A stretch of 64,000 bases of DNA from Rhodobacteraceae bacterium IMCC1335. GTDB lineage: Bacteria > Pseudomonadota > Alphaproteobacteria > Rhodobacterales > Rhodobacteraceae. Position 1 is the first letter of the stretch, and each line of letters opens with the position of its first letter. Position numbers and translations under genes: made by a program. Of this stretch, positions 37,828 through 45,711 are shown in pieces. Below the pieces are notes generated by a model. That model ran no database searches, had not been told where the DNA came from, and saw only the letters and a program-made list of their open reading frames with translations. The stretch spans positions 2,232,001 to 2,296,000 of the forward strand of contig CP046864.1 of the NCBI GenBank assembly GCA_039640495.1. The letters run 5' to 3'.

Positions 37828-37914
37828 ATGCCCAAAGGAATTGGAACTTACGGCTCCAAACGTGGTCGCCCACCCAAAAAACCTAAAAAAGGGGGGATGA
37901 GCCGTGGCAGGTAA
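37828..37914 (+). CDS. tiny basic phage protein
   Basis: 28 residues (MPKGIGTYGSKRGRPPKKPK...), with AAGGATAT upstream. Very basic small proteins with this GTYGSKxGRPPKK pattern occur in marine T7-like phages. It overlaps the next gene by 11 bases. Confidence 0.6.
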   Translation: MPKGIGTYGSKRGRPPKKPKKGGMSRGR

Positions 37915-38053
37915 AGGACTTTACGCCAACATTCACGCCAAGCGTAAACGCATAGCTAACGGCTCTGGCGAAAGGATGCGCAAGGCAGGTTCTAAAGGCG
38001 CACCAACAGCGAAGAATTTCAAACGCTCCGCAAGGACCGCGAAGAAAACATAA
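37904..38053 (+). CDS. small basic phage protein (KGLYANIHAKRKRI)
   Basis: 49 residues from GTG 37904. The pattern KGLYANIHAKRKRIANGSGE and RKAGSKGAPTAKNF is widespread in tailed phages of marine bacteria, usually near terminase or tail genes. Function unknown; probably DNA-associated given its charge. Confidence 0.65.
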   Translation: MAGKGLYANIHAKRKRIANGSGERMRKAGSKGAPTAKNFKRSARTAKKT

Positions 38054-38062
38054 GGTTACAAA

Positions 38063-38524
38063 ATGATAGAGGTATTGGCCTTGGCTGGCGCAGTAACGAA
38101 GGTTGCTGGGGCCATTTCTGCATCCGTTAAGGCTGGTCGTGACGTAAGCGATTTACTGCCTCACTTCGGTAATCTCGCCAAACTGGATGCAGACATTCAA
38201 GCGGCTGAGGCTGGCAAACATAAAGGGCCACTGGGCCGCTTAGCGTCTTCTGAACAAGAAGGCTTTGCCATTGCTCAAGCAAAAATGAAATACAAAGAAG
38301 CGCAAGCTGAATTGAAGTCTGCTTGTCAACTATATGGACCGCCCGGAATGTGGGATTTAGTTGTCAAAGAGCAAGCCGCTGCGCGTAAGAGGCAACAAGA
38401 AGCATTAGAAGCACAGGCGCGGCAACGCGATAAAATCTTTTGGGGGCTATCGGTTACTGTTGGCGTTATTATCTTTGTCGCTGGGTTTGTTGGAATGGTC
38501 TATTTTGCCCAGATGTTTGCTTAG
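38063..38524 (+). CDS. phage-type membrane-anchored protein
   Basis: 153 residues: an Ala-rich helical N-terminus, a charged coiled region with KQEAAARKRQQEALEAQARQ-like composition (residues ~110-128) and one C-terminal membrane span (GLSVTVGVIIFVAGFVGMVYF). Similar proteins occur near the lysis/terminase block of T7-like phages; a spanin or holin partner is conceivable but not shown. It overlaps the convergent gene at 38521 by 4 bases. Confidence 0.65.
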   Translation: MIEVLALAGAVTKVAGAISASVKAGRDVSDLLPHFGNLAKLDADIQAAEAGKHKGPLGRLASSEQEGFAIAQAKMKYKEAQAELKSACQLYGPPGMWDLVVKEQAAARKRQQEALEAQARQRDKIFWGLSVTVGVIIFVAGFVGMVYFAQMFA

Positions 38525-38703
38525 TTTGAGACCGCAAGTTGCCCATATTTTACATTTGCACAGCCAAACTGGTCGCAGATTTGTACCTTTTGTAGCCCAT
38601 CGGCAGCATGAACTGGCCCAACAAATTCTAACTGCACAAATACATTTACCGACAGTGCAACCGCGATAACGGTCAGAATTACCTTCGTATAAAGATCAAT
38701 CAT
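38521..38703 (-). CDS. small secreted/anchored protein with leader hairpin (copy 1)
   Basis: 60 residues. One N-terminal hydrophobic segment (VILTVIAVALSVNVFVQL) and a short exported part with two Cys in VQICDQFGCANVKYG. Small proteins ending in such a CD..GCA motif are common in marine alphaproteobacteria; role unknown. GAAAGGAAG precedes the ATG, and a hairpin leader starts 30 bases upstream, as in the next minus-strand gene. Confidence 0.6.
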   Translation of the reverse strand: MIDLYTKVILTVIAVALSVNVFVQLEFVGPVHAADGLQKVQICDQFGCANVKYGQLAVSN

Positions 38704-38732
38704 TCTAAGCTTCCTTTCAATGGGTCAACGTC

Positions 38733-38748
38733 CTGCCTCCTTAGGCAG
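38733..38748 (-). promoter_or_regulatory. leader hairpin, copy 1
   Basis: On the RNA strand CTGCCT AAGG AGGCAG, a 6-bp stem 30 bases before the start at 38703, inside a ~45-base segment repeated before the next gene. One stem pair differs between the copies (C-G here, U-A there) with pairing preserved. Confidence 0.6.
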
Positions 38749-38758
38749 ACCGACTATC

Positions 38759-38944
38759 CTAGTCACTACCTTCAGCTATATAATTGGGCGCAGGAATACA
38801 GGCAAAATTTCCTGTAATCCCAACAGTTCCCACTTCTTCCATTTGAGAAGCGGCTTTCATACATTCCTCTTTTGTGTCCATTTCACCAACGGTCAGCAAC
38901 CCGTTGATGGCCACAAAAATTAACATCCAAGAATACTCAAACAT
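38759..38944 (-). CDS. small membrane/secreted Cys protein with leader hairpin (copy 2)
   Basis: 61 residues: N-terminal hydrophobic helix (SWMLIFVAINGLLTV) then a Cys-containing exported part (TKEECMKAASQMEE, GNFACIPAPN). No family recognised. GGAAGGGAATAG lies before the ATG. It shares the ~45-base leader with the gene at 38521, so both are probably controlled the same way although the proteins are not alike. Confidence 0.6.
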   Translation of the reverse strand: MFEYSWMLIFVAINGLLTVGEMDTKEECMKAASQMEEVGTVGITGNFACIPAPNYIAEGSD

Positions 38945-38973
38945 CTCTATTCCCTTCCAACTGGGTCAACGTC

Positions 38974-38989
38974 CTGTCTCCTTAGACAG
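38974..38989 (-). promoter_or_regulatory. leader hairpin, copy 2
   Basis: RNA-strand CTGTCT AAGG AGACAG, again 30 bases before a start (38944). Flanks (GTCGGT before, GACGTTGACCC after) are the same as in copy 1. Confidence 0.6.
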
Positions 38990-39087
38990 ACCGACTATCG
39001 ACGATGAACGACTAGGCCACATGCGTGTGACAACCAAGCCAAGTAAGCAACGACAGTCATTTCCCATTCAAACAAAGGATAATAGAA

Positions 39088-39255
39088 ATGGCAAACGCAA
39101 CAGCGGAATGGGCGGTCGTTATATGGATGCCCGATACCGTTCTACCAAAGCTAAATACTGGCGAATTGATGACGCTGACGTTGTCACTGTTGGGTCTTGG
39201 CGGGTTAAGGAGCTTTGAGAAATCCAAAGGCATCGCTAGGGATAAGATGAAATGA
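39088..39255 (+). CDS. holin-like phage protein
   Basis: 55 residues; N-terminal amphipathic part (EWAVVIWMPDTVLPKL) and a hydrophobic stretch (LMTLTLSLLGLGGL) ending RSFEKSKGIAR. The LLGLGGLRxFEKxKG ending is typical of small holins of tailed phages. It overlaps the terminase small-subunit start by ATGA, the lysis-terminase order seen in T7-like phages. An alternative longer frame through 38874-39218 is a shadow. Confidence 0.65.
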   Translation: MANATAEWAVVIWMPDTVLPKLNTGELMTLTLSLLGLGGLRSFEKSKGIARDKMK

Positions 39256-39485
39256 CAGAACACGATTTATTAGCCAAGCTACACACGGTCTTGGCAGAAC
39301 AGCTTTTGGAGCGCGTAACGGACCCAGAAGCTAAATCAGCCGACCTCAATGTGGCGCGACAGTTTTTAAAAGATAACGGGATAGAAGCACTGGAAACTAA
39401 GGGGTCACCTTTAGCTGACCTTGTGAATACTCTGCCCGACTTTACGGATGAAGATGCTGATTTGACTGAGATGCAGCGGCACTAA
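39252..39485 (+). CDS. T7-like terminase small subunit
   Basis: 77 residues: helical N-terminus (DLLAKLHTVLAEQLLERVTD) and AKSADLNVARQFLKDNGIEA, then an acidic C-terminus (PDFTDEDADL). This is the DNA-maturase A pattern of marine podoviruses; it recognises concatemers for packaging. The large subunit expected next is missing; the frame ends 4 bases into the convergent gene. Confidence 0.75.
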   Translation: MTEHDLLAKLHTVLAEQLLERVTDPEAKSADLNVARQFLKDNGIEALETKGSPLADLVNTLPDFTDEDADLTEMQRH

Positions 39486-39949
39486 AAATTAAAATTCATT
39501 TCAATCTCTTTCCAGTGCTCGTATTTTTCAAGAGGCAGATTGTAACCACCATTCTCACAATTAATTAAAGCCTTTTTTGCCTCATCGAAAAGTTCATTTA
39601 CCAAAAGTTTATCTTTTTTTTCAAAGGAACTTAACAAGTTTATGCTGTCGTGTTGAACTGTACCATCGCGGTTCATTTTTACCTTTAGCACGATCGAAAC
39701 TGAATATTTCGTTTTTGGTTTCCAGCATTTGTTAATCTGCTCCACTAATACGTCTTCTTCATTCTTTGTGAGCGGTGGCGAAAGAGGTGGCATCGCGCCA
39801 AGAGCTTGGTTTAATACTTCCTCTACGGCACAAGCCGTCCGGTTATCAGCATCTGGGCAAGGTCCTATTTCTTCAGATGAAGAATGCGAAGCAAGCGTCA
39901 TCAAGAATAAAAGCAGTATGAACTGGTGACCAGTAGGTTGGCTACTCAT
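39482..39949 (-). CDS. stand-alone secreted TolA C-terminal-domain-like protein
   Basis: About 155 residues from ATG 39949 (an upstream ATG at 39970 is possible). The signal peptide is HQFILLLFLMTLASHSSS. The mature part follows the TolA domain III pattern of roseobacters: VEQINKCWKPKTKYSVSIVL, KMNRDGTVQHDSINLLS and AKKALINCENGGYNLPLEKY, EHWKEIEMNFNF. It lacks the TolA membrane anchor and long helical stalk. TolA domain III is a docking site for filamentous phages and colicins, so a decoy or exclusion role is conceivable. It converges on the terminase gene with a 4-base overlap. Confidence 0.75.
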   Translation of the reverse strand: MSSQPTGHQFILLLFLMTLASHSSSEEIGPCPDADNRTACAVEEVLNQALGAMPPLSPPLTKNEEDVLVEQINKCWKPKTKYSVSIVLKVKMNRDGTVQHDSINLLSSFEKKDKLLVNELFDEAKKALINCENGGYNLPLEKYEHWKEIEMNFNF

Positions 39950-40074
39950 GATAGTTAGAGCCAATAGCATTCAATTCAATGCTGACCTTAATTAAAGCAC
40001 CACTGCCATCATCAATCAGTTGACCCATTGAATTATAAGTGCTGCAGTCAGGTTTATGCGAATGAAGAGGGCTA

Positions 40075-40386
40075 ATGAAAATGACTGTAGCAAATGTTGT
40101 AATGTTTGAGTTTGATACGCCAGAGGAACTTAAGGGTTGGGCGCAACAATACGGTAAGTCAGGGCCCTTTCCCAATAACATTATCTCCTTATTTGTTAAG
40201 ACTGGAGATACCTCAGCTATTGGCATCAACACTTACCCTGATGAAGAAGCTAGAGCAGTTGCTGACCAGCACAGGGTGAGCTTTATCGAAGATCAACGTG
40301 AGAACTTTAGTGTTAGGGAAGTTATGCCCTTGAGTGGGCCAGTCTTAGTTGAGTTTATCAACGGAGTACTGAACAATAACACTTAG
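40075..40386 (+). CDS. small ABM-like protein (family B)
   Basis: 103 residues; two ferredoxin-like halves (ANVVMFEFDTPEELKGWAQQ and SLFVKTGDTSAIGINTYPDE). The middle and C-terminus (FVKTGxxSxxGIxxYxxExxA, then VL.EF) match a broken gene at 54150-54410, so this family occurs in elements B and C. GAAGAGGG precedes the ATG. Possibly a stress or small-molecule-binding dimer; no active site can be assigned. Confidence 0.7.
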   Translation: MKMTVANVVMFEFDTPEELKGWAQQYGKSGPFPNNIISLFVKTGDTSAIGINTYPDEEARAVADQHRVSFIEDQRENFSVREVMPLSGPVLVEFINGVLNNNT

Positions 40387-40400
40387 AAAGATTAACTTAA

Positions 40401-40595
40401 ATGTACTGTATGAAAGCCGAGATACCACAAAACATTTGTGACATAGATGATGAGTTAAAAGCGATTTATCATGGCAAAGACACAGTTTGTATTTGGATTT
40501 TTCAATCCAGAGAGGACAGAAACAACTTTATGGATGATACAGCGGGGATGCTAAAAGCTGAACGTGAAAGCCACTATAAAAAATACTTCAGCTAA
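40401..40595 (+). CDS. small hypothetical protein
   Basis: 64 residues (IPQNICDIDDELKAIYHGKD, IFQSREDRNNFMDDTAGML), 14 bases after the previous gene and probably co-transcribed. Length and strand pattern suggest half of an ABM-like fold. No family recognised. Confidence 0.5.
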   Translation: MYCMKAEIPQNICDIDDELKAIYHGKDTVCIWIFQSREDRNNFMDDTAGMLKAERESHYKKYFS

Positions 40596-40703
40596 ACAAT
40601 TCCTGTCTTTATCCGTATCATTTATAGACTTATTTTTTCTTCCTCGTTTTTAAACTGGCTCTGCTTATTCGGTGGGGTCAATCTTTTATGGCATTAACCA
40701 CAA

Positions 40704-41633
40704 TCAACCGTCTAGAAACTTCGGGTTATTCCATATGTTGACCACTCCAGAACAAGCGTCAGTCCGGCTATCACCGAAAAATTCAAGTAAATGCTCTACG
40801 GTATCAAGCCAATTAACTTCTTCGTCTTCCGTTTCAATTTTTTCTTCTAAACCTGCGATACCTAACTCATAAAACTCCTGTTCATCAGTTTGAATAATTG
40901 TCTTACGTATTTTCATAGGAATTTCTGATGGCGTCATCACAGCGTTTAGAAACTCATCTACACAGCCTTCTTTGACCCGATACTTTACAGCCGACAGTAC
41001 CTTAGTTTTGTTTTGCAACTGCAATTCATTTTGGTCATTATGCCAATCAAACAATATTGCTCCTGAACATGCATCTGTCCTACTGCCATTAGAGAACTTA
41101 ACTAACATATGTTCGACAGTATCTAACCAATTCACCCCCGTTTCTTCTTTCGTAATCATATCCTCTAACTCAGGTACCATAGTTACATTAAGTATTTCAG
41201 AATCTGAGATTTGAAGTGTGTATTGAACTACCGCTTCTTCCGAACCAGTCTTTGTTATTTCATCAAACATTGAACTCATATGGCCTGGTTTTACGACGAA
41301 ACGAACAATAGATGCGAAGACTGGTTTGGGGGCATTGGCCGCTACGATGGGAGACAATGTTTGCCCTCTTTCAACTATGGATGCCTCTTCTTTCATTTTC
41401 AGGTCGTTATCAATCGTCTCATCTTTCCCGACGGAATACCCCTCTGTTTTTGAGAAACTTTTAGAAGCAGAGCGCCTTTTCCAGTAGAGCAAATTGAAAC
41501 CAAGGTCAGCATAAGTATCTACTGTCACTAACTCCCAGCCTTGAGACCCCATATCGTTAAGGTGGGTGGAATAACTTTGTGGGTCAAACTCCCGAGCAAT
41601 CTTTGTGTTCGTATATTCCCATTGAGAGTTCAT
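40704..41633 (-). CDS. DUF4177 domain fused to two ABM-like domains
   Basis: 309 residues. Residues 1-50 are a DUF4177-type domain (WEYTNTKIA ... DMGSQGWELVTVDTY). After a linker come two homologous ~95-residue halves, each ending alike: VNWLDTVEHMLVKFSNGSRT and VNWLDTVEHLLEFFGDSRT, both followed by DACSG. The halves resemble antibiotic-biosynthesis-monooxygenase-like barrels, so the internal duplication would build a barrel within one chain. Function unknown. Convergent with the small genes at 40075-40595. Confidence 0.7.
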   Translation of the reverse strand: MNSQWEYTNTKIAREFDPQSYSTHLNDMGSQGWELVTVDTYADLGFNLLYWKRRSASKSFSKTEGYSVGKDETIDNDLKMKEEASIVERGQTLSPIVAANAPKPVFASIVRFVVKPGHMSSMFDEITKTGSEEAVVQYTLQISDSEILNVTMVPELEDMITKEETGVNWLDTVEHMLVKFSNGSRTDACSGAILFDWHNDQNELQLQNKTKVLSAVKYRVKEGCVDEFLNAVMTPSEIPMKIRKTIIQTDEQEFYELGIAGLEEKIETEDEEVNWLDTVEHLLEFFGDSRTDACSGVVNIWNNPKFLDG

Positions 41634-41970
41634 AGTTCAATCAAATGCCTTTGTTTTTGACCACATATTAAAACTACGGGACATTAATCAAAGGTCAAAC
41701 TTATTTCTTATTTTTATATTTCTAGGGGATTGGTTTGGAGACGAAAGCTGGCAACGCAGGAAGGCCGAAGTAAATCTTTTATCTTACACTTATAGGTGTA
41801 TACGAACGCACTTAAAAACAACTCTAATAATACTCTGGGGCCCCGCTTTTGTCAATGAAACATGGGTGTACCTGAGAAGGTTTTAATACCTATTGACCCA
41901 TACTTACTGGGAAGCATGAGTCTATACAAAACTTGATACTTTAGTTTGATGATTTGTATAGGAGCTAAAG
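41634..41970. other. upstream region of serine recombinase
   Basis: No gene. AT-rich, with short inverted sequences (CACTTATAGGTGTATACG near 41788; CTCTGGGGCCCCGC near 41834) that could be recombination or regulatory sites for the recombinase. Confidence 0.45.
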
Positions 41971-42669
41971 ATGGCTGAGAAATTCGTGAGTCTAGTAAGA
42001 GTATCCACCTCACGTCAGGGTGACAGTGGTTTAGGGCTGCTTGCCCAGAAGGAACAGGTAGAGCAACACATCAGAGCCGTAGGCGGTGAGCTTGTCCAAG
42101 AGTTCGTAGAGGTTGAGAGTGGGCGTAAGATACAACGTCCAATGCTTGAGGAAGCTATAGCACTGGCGAAAGCCTATAACGCTACGCTTATCATTGCTAA
42201 GTGGGACAGGATCTCACGGGATGCTCACTATCTGCTAGGTCTACAGAAGTCTGGCGTGAAGCTGGTAGCTGCTGACAACCCCAACGCTACAGAGCTTACC
42301 ATAGGTATCTTGGCTGTGATTGCTCAGGATGAGGCCAAGCGTATCTCTGACAGGGTGACTAGAGCTTTGGCTGCTGCAAAGGCTAGGGGTCAGGTACTGG
42401 GAGCATACGACAAGAACGACAAGAGCAAGTTCATTGGGCGTACTGGTACGAAAGAAGATTGCGTGAAAGCAGTTACAGCCAAGAAGCAATACGCCAATGC
42501 TAAAGCTGAGAACTACAAACCACTCTTTGACAGACTGAACCCCGATGGGCAGATGTCCATGAATTCTATGGCTCAAGCTCTGAATGCAGAAGAGATCCCG
42601 ACGCCTAGCGGTAGAGGCAAATGGCAGAACGTCACGGTAAAGCGGATCTACGATAGAATGGCAGCCTGA
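41971..42669 (+). CDS. serine recombinase (resolvase/invertase family)
   Basis: 232 residues. The resolvase N-domain is complete: VSLVRVSTSRQGDSGLGL with the catalytic Ser, KWDRISRDAHYLLGLQ with the Arg pair, and LTIGILAVIAQDEAKRISDR. The C-terminal part has the recombinase HTH ending (EEIPTPSGRGKWQNVTVKRI). It may act as the excision or resolution enzyme of element B, which has no tyrosine integrase of its own, or as a DNA invertase. TAGGAGCTAA precedes the ATG. Confidence 0.88.
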   Translation: MAEKFVSLVRVSTSRQGDSGLGLLAQKEQVEQHIRAVGGELVQEFVEVESGRKIQRPMLEEAIALAKAYNATLIIAKWDRISRDAHYLLGLQKSGVKLVAADNPNATELTIGILAVIAQDEAKRISDRVTRALAAAKARGQVLGAYDKNDKSKFIGRTGTKEDCVKAVTAKKQYANAKAENYKPLFDRLNPDGQMSMNSMAQALNAEEIPTPSGRGKWQNVTVKRIYDRMAA

Positions 42670-42920
42670 CCCCCTCCAGTGGAAAATGACCCCATCAGCG
42701 AAATTAATCCAGTTATTTGAAATAAATACTTGCGATCGGAGAGCAAAAGCGCAGCCCTAAACACCCATATGATTTTAAGGTAAGCCATTAACACAACTAC
42801 CCGCAAGCCTTTGCTGGAGAGCTACAATCAAGCAGAGATACACCCAAAAATCACACATGGAAAAAGGCCACCAGATTTCACGCCAGTGACCTTAATTCAG
42901 AAGCTATTTTCAAGAAGAAA

Positions 42921-43200
42921 TTAGCTAAACTTATTACCTAAGACACCGCCGATTGTCTCATCGTCCATAAGTGGCGTGATATTTATTGTTATCATACCAT
43001 TCCACTCCAACGCCCAATCTGCCAGAGCAGCGGCACTTTCACTCTCGACCACAGCAAAGCCGCCTGTTCCGTCTATATTATGGTAACGTGATAACATCGT
43101 CGCTCCTTCTGGTGGCATACCTCCAGTCTCCATAAACTTTTTGATAGTTGCTTGCATCTCTAGCTGCGGGTGAGTGTGTCCAAGCAAACTTAAATAACAT
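42921..43200 (-). pseudogene. DUF3303-like protein, frameshifted at start
   Basis: 88 residues are readable (IKKFMETGGMPPEGATMLSR, YHNIDGTGGFAVVESESAAA, WNGMITINITPLMDDETIGG), the DUF3303 pattern. The best ribosome-binding site, GGAGGATTAATA before ATG 43200, gives MLFKFAW in another frame. A one-base shift near 43188 joins the two. A TTG start at 43187 would give a slightly shorter but intact product, so it may still be expressed. Confidence 0.6.
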
Positions 43201-43442
43201 TATTAATCCTCCCTAATTGATAATTTAAAGTGATAAAATAATACTCAAAGAACCCTACAAGACAACCTAAGCCAGCTATCAATTAACCACTTTTTACGCA
43301 ACGTAAGAAGGACGATTTTAATCTAACGCTTGAAAAATACTACCGCTGAGAAGAGATATAAATGATATTAGGTTTTGAGCGTTAGAAAGTCTCACGCACT
43401 TGATGACATTGCAACAAAAACATTAATTGAAAGGAACGAAAA

Positions 43443-43769
43443 ATGACTGTTGGAGAAAAATTTGTAGACGCATTAGCTGGTTATACGAGTGGGACTGACA
43501 ACAAATTATTCCCTTCAATGCTACATGATGATTTTCATTGGGAAAGTTGGACGGAAATTAAGATTGGCCTGCAAGTAGAGACTAAAGAGACAACGCTTGA
43601 ACTATTTTCAAACGCAACTCCCCATGAAACCAGCAAAGTTTTTCTTGCTACCGATGATATTCTCGTCGTTGGGTTTAGAGCAGAAGCATACGGCTCAATA
43701 CTATTTACCTACGAATTTCAGGACGGTCTCGCAGTCAGGGCATTCAGCGCAAGAGGCGAGGCACCTTAA
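43443..43769 (+). CDS. SnoaL-like (NTF2-fold) protein
   Basis: 108 residues; NTF2-like cone fold: VGEKFVDALAGYTSGTDNKL, FPSMLHDDFHWESWTE (His/Trp pocket) and VFLATDDILVVGFRAEAYGS. AAAGGAACG precedes the ATG. Role unknown; this fold occurs in isomerases, hydratases and ligand-binding proteins. Stand-alone gene. A remnant of a similar gene is at about 47955-48020. Confidence 0.75.
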   Translation: MTVGEKFVDALAGYTSGTDNKLFPSMLHDDFHWESWTEIKIGLQVETKETTLELFSNATPHETSKVFLATDDILVVGFRAEAYGSILFTYEFQDGLAVRAFSARGEAP

Positions 43770-43821
43770 ATATCAAAGCCGTACTAATGGCCAACGAACT
43801 AACAAACACTTACTTGATAAC

Positions 43822-43956
43822 CTAGACCAAAGAACCGTCTGGATTGCGCTTGTAGAGCATTTCTGTGGCCTTCTGAGGGGCTGCTGGTTCAGGTGTTTTC
43901 TCAAGCCAATCTCGAGCCGTAAGAATGCGGTGACGAACTGAGTTTGCGTTAAGCAT
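43822..43956 (-). CDS. small hypothetical protein
   Basis: 44 residues from ATG 43956 (MLNANSVRHRILTARDWLEK ... MLYKRNPDGSLV). Coding-like composition and a weak ribosome-binding site (ACAGGG). No family recognised. A plus-strand open frame over the same bases (43597-43941) is only the overrun of the SnoaL gene in another frame. Confidence 0.4.
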   Translation of the reverse strand: MLNANSVRHRILTARDWLEKTPEPAAPQKATEMLYKRNPDGSLV

Positions 43957-44063
43957 AGAAAGCCCTGTTGTGTTCTGCTGGTCTAGGGTCAATGCCTTTG
44001 GTTAATTTGGATAAGCCACGCTATAAACCTGCAGTCTTTATCCGTTTGTGCAGCTTATCTTAT

Positions 44064-44282
44064 TCAGAAGAAAGAAAGAGAAGCTGTATATCCCACATCG
44101 TCGAAATAGCTAATACTGCTATTCGTTTCACTATATCCAAATGAGAGACGTACAGAAGTAAATGCGCTGAACGAAACTGTTGCTGAGACACTTTCTTCCG
44201 AACGCTCATAGCCTAACATAAGGCCGCCATCTGCCATTCTATGATTAATTGATAGTACAACTACTCTATCTTTTATTGGCAC
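44064..44282 (-). pseudogene. C-terminal fragment of outer-membrane beta-barrel protein
   Basis: About 72 residues of alternating hydrophobic/polar strands (GGLMLGYERSEESVSATVSF, VRLSFGYSETNSSISYF) ending in Phe, as outer-membrane barrels do. No signal peptide or N-terminal strands are present, so only the last three or four strands remain. Confidence 0.5.
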
Positions 44283-44285
44283 TCC

Positions 44286-45167
44286 ATGAAGGTTACGATG
44301 AACCAGAAATCCTCCTCAATCAAATCGTCAAATCTGTCCCAAACGCGCTGACGTTAGACAGTCGGGAAAGTCCTAACGAAAAATGGTGTAGTAGAACCCA
44401 TCAAGTCTGGCCGAGCGACTAAAGGTTATAGGCTCAACTCAGAAGCTCTTACAGAAGCCCAAAGAGCTTCACTGATAGCCAAATGCGATAATAGTATTTC
44501 AGATTACCTAGATAAGCGTGGTGACCGGATATGGCAGCACAGAGCTTCCGAAAGTGGTTATGTTTCAGGCTCGACAAGATACAATGTCCTTAAAAGAGCA
44601 AAATATCGTTGTGAATTGTGCGGTGCGCATGAAACCCAAGTAGCACTTCATGTTGATCATATTATTCCACGATCGAAAGGTGGTCCCGACGATCTGAGTA
44701 ACTTCCAAGCCCTTTGCCAGACTTGCAATACAAATAAGAGGGCAGAAGACGACACTGACTTTAGGGGAGTACTAGACAGTTACCATCACCGTAAGGTTGG
44801 ATGTATCTTCTGCGAGTTAGATGCCGAGCGTATTATATCTGAAAACGAACTATGTGTAGCGATTAAGGATGCTTTCCCAGTTACGGAGCATCACACGCTA
44901 ATTATCCCCAAGCGGCACGTATCCGATTACTTCGAGCTTTATCAGCCAGAACGCAATGCTATCGATCAGATGCTGCACGAACAACGCCAGTCAATCCTAG
45001 GGCAAGATGACAAAGTCAATGGCTTTAATGTTGGGATCAACGCAGGAGCTTCAGCAGGTCAGACGGTGTTTCACGTCCATGTACATTTGATCCCAAGGCG
45101 GAAGGATGATGTCGAGGACCCTAGAGGTGGTATGAGGGGCGTCATTCCAACTAAACAAACCTACTAA
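44286..45167 (+). pseudogene. winged-helix/HNH/HIT fusion protein, frameshifted near N-terminus
   Basis: From 45167 backwards: a HIT hydrolase domain (GCIFCELDAERIISENELC, then HHTLIIPKRHVSDYF and FHVHVHLIPRR with the His triad) is preceded by an HNH nuclease domain (YRCELCGAHETQVALHVDHI, CQTCNTNKRAED) and a region open to about 44360 without a start. A further N-terminal piece, GYDEPEILLNQIVKSVPNAL, is in another frame from 44286, with the shift near 44388; it resembles Mrr-type winged helices. HIT plus HNH in one chain suggests nucleotide or nucleic-acid processing, possibly defence. The HNH-HIT part (44616 on) could be expressed from TTG 44616. Confidence 0.65.
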
Positions 45168-45307
45168 AGAGTAAACGGAACACCCTCCCCTCTGGACGAA
45201 GAATTGAAACGGCTGCGTGCTGGCGACAAAGCCAAGAACAATTCCAAACTAGGCGACACGGCAGATACATGTCTAAAGCCATATCGTCTTGTCGTCGTAG
45301 GTGTAAC

Positions 45308-45526
45308 TTAATTAGAGGTTGAGTTAGCCATTTCAGGATCACCACTATCGGAAGAACGATTACACATTCTGTTTGCGCAATCACGCATTCTGTCAGAGCA
45401 GTCCTTGATCTTGTCTCTGCAATTGGGGTCAGACATTGCATAAGCAATCGCTGCTGTTCCAGCGGCGACCACTATAGCGCCACCAACGATTAGATTTGCA
45501 GCGATAATTTTTTTAGCAACCAACAT
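45308..45526 (-). CDS. small Cys-rich membrane-anchored protein
   Basis: 72 residues from ATG 45526 after GGAGTGCTT. One membrane span (IIAANLIVGGAIVVAAGTAA) and a Cys-spaced tail (CRDKIKDCSDRMRDCANRMC, spacing 6, 5 and 4). Regular spacing suggests metal or disulfide bonding in the periplasm. No family recognised. The longer in-frame reading to 45646 is not needed. Confidence 0.6.
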   Translation of the reverse strand: MLVAKKIIAANLIVGGAIVVAAGTAAIAYAMSDPNCRDKIKDCSDRMRDCANRMCNRSSDSGDPEMANSTSN

Positions 45527-45552
45527 AAGCACTCCAATTAGGCTTTGATTTC

Positions 45553-45711
45553 TTAGGCGTTTGTGTCCATGCACTGCTGCGTCTCGGGGTTCCATATTTG
45601 TCCTACAGCGCAGGACATAGTCACGTCTTTGCCGTGATTTCCGCATCCGTCAGCTACCACAAAGGGAGTAGACAGGATAAGAACAAAAAATGACGTTGTG
45701 ATAAGTTTCAT
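45553..45711 (-). CDS. small secreted Cys protein
   Basis: 52 residues from ATG 45711. Signal peptide MKLITTSFFVLILSTPFVVA, then a 32-residue mature peptide with four Cys (DGCGNHGKD, MSCAVGQIWNPETQQC). The C-x(12)-C loop with WxxxxxxC resembles small chitin-binding/peritrophin-like folds; binding is not shown. It lies 26 bases upstream of the previous gene on the same strand. Confidence 0.55.
   Translation of the reverse strand: MKLITTSFFVLILSTPFVVADGCGNHGKDVTMSCAVGQIWNPETQQCMDTNA

Noticed and set aside
38720..39218. Plus-strand frames reading LGQRP-SL-RPTI
   Set aside because: They translate the repeated leader of the two minus-strand genes; the likeness is explained by the DNA repeat.
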